The notes under the pieces are model-generated. The model saw only the letters and a program-made list of their open reading frames with translations, made no database searches and was not told the DNA's origin. DNA of 16,211 nucleotides. Origin: Verrucomicrobiales bacterium (lineage in GTDB: Bacteria > Verrucomicrobiota > Verrucomicrobiia > Verrucomicrobiales > Akkermansiaceae). Shown here in pieces: positions 13,474-16,211 of the stretch. Location of the stretch: assembly GCA_002729295.1 (NCBI GenBank), contig PBTU01000009.1, positions 52,600 to 68,810 of the forward strand, in the 5' to 3' direction. Numbering within the stretch: the first letter of the stretch is position 1; the number at the start of each line of letters is the position of its first letter. A program made the position numbers and the translations under genes.

Positions 13474-13820
13474 AAGGAGCCCGTCCGGAGCATCACCAAA
13501 GTACAAGCTTCCTCAGTTTCGATTCCGGCGGCCTCCAATCTTTCCTTGGCTTCCGAACTCTCCGTCCCCGGATTAAAAATCACCCGTCGTGGCGCGGCTT
13601 CGATCAGAGCATCCAACATCGGCAATAAGCGATCAGGACCGAGATAAAGCGTCACCGTATCCATCTCCGACGGCACCTTTGTCATTCCCGCAACCCCCAG
13701 AATCTCCCGGCCTGTCGGACTCACAGGAAAGACCTCATGACCATGCTCGGACAGCAACAACTGAGCCTGATACGAATAACGCACCGGCTTCGGACTCGCC
13801 CCGAGAATGGCAACTTTCAT
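13470..13820 (-). CDS. CoA-binding domain protein (CoA_binding_2 type)
   Basis: The 116-residue protein is a single Rossmann-like domain: 'MKVAILGASPKPVRYS' with the glycine loop after strand 1, 'GHEVFPVSP' after strand 2, 'DTVTLYLGPDRLLPML', 'RRVIFNPGTESSE' and the terminal 'EEACTLVML'. These match the small CoA_binding_2 family (YccU-like), which binds coenzyme A in the cytoplasm and has no assigned reaction. Length equals the family norm, slightly short. AGGG lies 12 nt before the ATG, one of the few acceptable ribosome sites here. The stop TAA shares bases with the stop of the convergent PLD-like gene. It is divergent from the LTD/CotH gene at 13942. Confidence 0.9.
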   Translation of the reverse strand: MKVAILGASPKPVRYSYQAQLLLSEHGHEVFPVSPTGREILGVAGMTKVPSEMDTVTLYLGPDRLLPMLDALIEAAPRRVIFNPGTESSEAKERLEAAGIETEEACTLVMLRTGSF

Positions 13821-13941
13821 GACATAACCCTATCTTCCCAATATCCCTAAGTAAAGAAGGGCGAAGGAACGACCCTTTTCGAGATTCCCGCTGGAAAAGT
13901 CTGCAACAATGTCGATAGTTAAAGAATACGCACAACACACG

Positions 13942-16211
13942 ATGATTCAGTTAAGAACCTCATTTACCGCTCTCGCGCTGACGCTTTTTCTCGCTCCATT
14001 TTCCCGGGCCGAATTTCTAATCAACGAATTCCTCGCCGAAAACACCGGCAGCTTCCTCAACGATGAAGACGGATTCCCCGCCGACTGGATCGAAATTCAC
14101 AATCCCGGCCCGGCGGCCTCGATCAATGGATACCACCTCACTGACGACCCCACCAATCTCACCAAGTGGACCTTCCCCAACGTCACTATTCCCGCCAATG
14201 GATACCTCCTCGTCTACGCGACCGGCAAAGATCGCACCGCGACCGGACAACCTCTTCACGCTAACTTCAGCCTCGATATTGATGGGGAATTCCTCGCCTT
14301 GGTCAAACCCGACGGCACCTCCACCGTGACCCTTTTCAGCTCGGAGTATCCCGAGCAATATCCCGATATCTCCTACGGCAACGCACTCGGTGGCCCCGTC
14401 TTCAACACCACCCTCCACGCCATCGGCGATCCTCTTACTTATCTCGTTCCCACCGAAGACATTGGCAGCACTTGGCAAACGCCCGCTTTCAATGACGACC
14501 TCTGGACTGCCGGACATTCCGCCGTTGGTTGGGGATATAATTCCTTGTTCGACGACATCATTCCCGAGGATGGAAATTTGACCACACCGATGAGAGGCAA
14601 AAACGCCTCGGTGTATCTTCGCCTTCCTTTCCAAATCGATGACCCCGCCGGAATCAACGGACTTGTGCTCAAAATGAAAGTAGATGACGGCTTTGTCGCC
14701 TACTTGAATGGATTTGAAGTTGCCTCGAAAAACAAAGCCAATCCACTGGTCTACAATTCCAAGTCCACCCAGCGTGAAGAAATCAGAGCCGGTGATCAGT
14801 TCGAATCCTTCACCCTCAATTTCGCAGGCCGTCTTCAGGCAGGTGAAAACATCCTCGCTCTCCACGGACTCAATGACTCACCGGGCAGCTCCGACTTCCT
14901 GCTCATTCCTGAATTAGTTGGAGAGGTGCAAAGTACCACTCCCCTCCCCGGCCCCGCCTACCTCTCAACACCCACTCCCAACAACACCAACGGCATTCCC
15001 AGTCTCGCCCCTCCGGGCAAAGTCGACTTCGACATCACCAGCCGTGCCTTCACCGAAGAGTTCGATCTGAGCCTCAGCGTCCCCGAATCCGGAGCCGTCA
15101 TTCACTACACTATCGATGGCAGCCTCCCCTCCAACTCAACCAACGAACCCTCTCCGGTCTACAGCGATCCTATCACAATAGACAGCACTACCCTCGTGCG
15201 CGCGCGTGCCTATCTCCCTGGATCTCTTCCCGGAGAAGGGTGCACCGAAGGATACTTCCTTCTGGACCCTTCCGAGGCCGAATTTAGCTCGAACCTCCCC
15301 ATCGTTCTCCTCTCGACTTACGGAGGAGGCTCGCCACCGGCCTCCGGCTCGACCACTCGAAAGGAAAGCTTCATGCTCATCTACGAACCCGATCCCGAAA
15401 CCGGACGGGCTTCGTTTTCCGCAACGCCTTCCATTTCCACTCGCAGCGGTATTCGCAAGCGTGGCTCCAGCTCAGCAGGCTTCCCCAAGTATGCCATGTC
15501 GCTCGAATCATGGGATGAATTCAACGAGGATCAGAATATCAAACCCCTTGGCCTGTCCGCTGAAGCCGATTGGATTCTCAACGCCCGCTACACTTTCGAC
15601 TACTCCCTCATCCGCAATCCTTTCCTCTATGAACTCAGTAACCAGATCGGGCAATGGGCCGTGAAAACCCGCTTCGTCGAACTCTACAACGACGTCAATG
15701 GAGGGAATGTCACTTCCGCCGACTACTTCGGCGTCTACACCTTCATGGAGAAAATCGAACCCGATAATAATCGTCTCGATATCAGCAAACTCGATCCCTG
15801 GGAAAACTCACCCGAAGAAGTGACCGGCGGCTATGTCTTCAAAAACGACCGCCCTGATCCCGGTGAGCCGACCTTCAATGTCAGTGGGTTCCAACGCGCC
15901 CTGGTCCACGGCGATCCCGACGGTATTGAAATTACCTCCACTCAAAAATCCTACATCACAACCCACGCCAACGAAATCACTGTCGCCCTGCGGCAGCCCA
16001 ATGGTATTCACCCTACTACCGGATTACACTTCTCGGAATACCTTGATGTCGATGCCTTCATCGATCATTTCTGGCTCAATATCCTTGCCATGGATCCTGA
16101 TTGGGGACGCCTCAGCCAGTTTTTCTACAAGGATCGCGGCGGCAAGATCGTCGCTGGTCCCATTTGGGACTACGACCGCACCATGGGCTCCCGTGATGGC
16201 CGCGATAACAA
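13942..16211 (+). CDS. Secreted LTD / CotH protein, C-terminus beyond right edge
   Basis: The frame is open from ATG 13942 to the window edge (756 codons, no stop). Signal peptide: MIQLRTSFTALALTLFLAPF then SRA (1-23). Domains: lamin-tail domain (24-145, 'LINEFLAENTGSFLNDEDGF', 'DWIEIHNPG', 'GYHLTDD', 'NFSLDIDGEFLALV'); a beta-sandwich module (about 165-325, with 'VYLRLPF', 'DDGFVAYLNGFEVA', 'GENILALHGLN'); a chitobiase C-terminal-like unit ('IHYTIDGSLPSNS' 387-399); and a CotH domain from about 452 with GIRKRGSSS (503-511), K516, 'YFGVYTFMEKIEPDNNRLDI' (595-614) and the metal-site motif 'GPIWDYDRTMGS' (739-750). The catalytic segments look intact, so kinase activity is plausible, target unknown. 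It is a different architecture from the CotH protein at 4845-8888 (no LamG in the part seen). No Shine-Dalgarno precedes the ATG. More domains and a C-terminal sorting region may follow outside the window. Confidence 0.9.
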   Translation, partial: MIQLRTSFTALALTLFLAPFSRAEFLINEFLAENTGSFLNDEDGFPADWIEIHNPGPAASINGYHLTDDPTNLTKWTFPNVTIPANGYLLVYATGKDRTATGQPLHANFSLDIDGEFLALVKPDGTSTVTLFSSEYPEQYPDISYGNALGGPVFNTTLHAIGDPLTYLVPTEDIGSTWQTPAFNDDLWTAGHSAVGWGYNSLFDDIIPEDGNLTTPMRGKNASVYLRLPFQIDDPAGINGLVLKMKVDDGFVAYLNGFEVASKNKANPLVYNSKSTQREEIRAGDQFESFTLNFAGRLQAGENILALHGLNDSPGSSDFLLIPELVGEVQSTTPLPGPAYLSTPTPNNTNGIPSLAPPGKVDFDITSRAFTEEFDLSLSVPESGAVIHYTIDGSLPSNSTNEPSPVYSDPITIDSTTLVRARAYLPGSLPGEGCTEGYFLLDPSEAEFSSNLPIVLLSTYGGGSPPASGSTTRKESFMLIYEPDPETGRASFSATPSISTRSGIRKRGSSSAGFPKYAMSLESWDEFNEDQNIKPLGLSAEADWILNARYTFDYSLIRNPFLYELSNQIGQWAVKTRFVELYNDVNGGNVTSADYFGVYTFMEKIEPDNNRLDISKLDPWENSPEEVTGGYVFKNDRPDPGEPTFNVSGFQRALVHGDPDGIEITSTQKSYITTHANEITVALRQPNGIHPTTGLHFSEYLDVDAFIDHFWLNILAMDPDWGRLSQFFYKDRGGKIVAGPIWDYDRTMGSRDGRDN

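Noticed and set aside
14017..14865. 282-residue minus-strand ORF within the second LTD/CotH gene
   Set aside because: Antisense shadow of a frame with LTD and CotH motifs that is open for 756 codons.

Overview
The window reads as a chromosomal segment of a Verrucomicrobiota bacterium. This is inferred from content: two large secreted lamin-tail/CotH proteins, one ending in a C-terminal region of the type seen on big exported verrucomicrobial proteins; an exported helical-repeat protein with recurring W..(D/S)P..A..W units; a duplicated DUF481 outer-membrane barrel; a rhamnose-isomerase-type sugar isomerase; and mostly weak or absent Shine-Dalgarno sequences. There are no phage or transposase genes, tRNA/rRNA genes or CRISPR arrays that I can see.

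Layout. Left edge (1-1721, minus strand): the N-terminal end of an L-rhamnose isomerase-like protein that runs off the window, a C-terminal remnant of a LacI-family regulator, about 330 bp of apparently non-coding or eroded DNA, and an EamA-type transporter. At 1800-3206 (+) is a signal-peptide protein made of two tandem DUF481 barrels, convergent with a minus-strand group: a large LamG/Ig-like/LTD/CotH protein (4845-8888) followed by two exported alpha/beta hydrolases (3976-4758, 3203-3973) spaced like an operon. A hairpin-rich intergenic region (about 8930-9032) separates that group from a plus-strand helical-repeat protein with RGG-like Gly/Arg tracts (9163-10572).

The highlight is at 10781-11176. 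A short exported thioredoxin-fold protein is interrupted by an in-frame TGA exactly where the first cysteine of a CxxC motif belongs (UGA-Pro-Met-Cys). A compact hairpin with a GU-containing loop lies at bacterial SECIS distance downstream, the TGA is followed by C, and the gene has a normal TAA stop and an intrinsic terminator. I read this as a selenoprotein, an exported U-x-x-C thioredoxin-like redox protein. A standard gene caller would start at the internal ATG 10934 and lose the signal peptide and the active site.

Right part: a DUF1537 four-carbon acid sugar kinase-like gene (minus), a small single-HKD phospholipase D-like protein with a C-terminal cysteine cluster (+), a CoA-binding-fold protein (minus), and a second LTD/CotH protein (13942 to the right edge, +) whose stop lies outside the window.

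Working together: most of the coding capacity concerns the cell envelope (exported LTD/CotH proteins, esterase-like hydrolases, outer-membrane barrel, exported redox protein). The sugar isomerase, transporter and DUF1537 kinase point to carbohydrate use. No selenocysteine machinery genes (selA, selB, selC, selD) are visible here, so the selenoprotein reading depends on their presence elsewhere in the genome.
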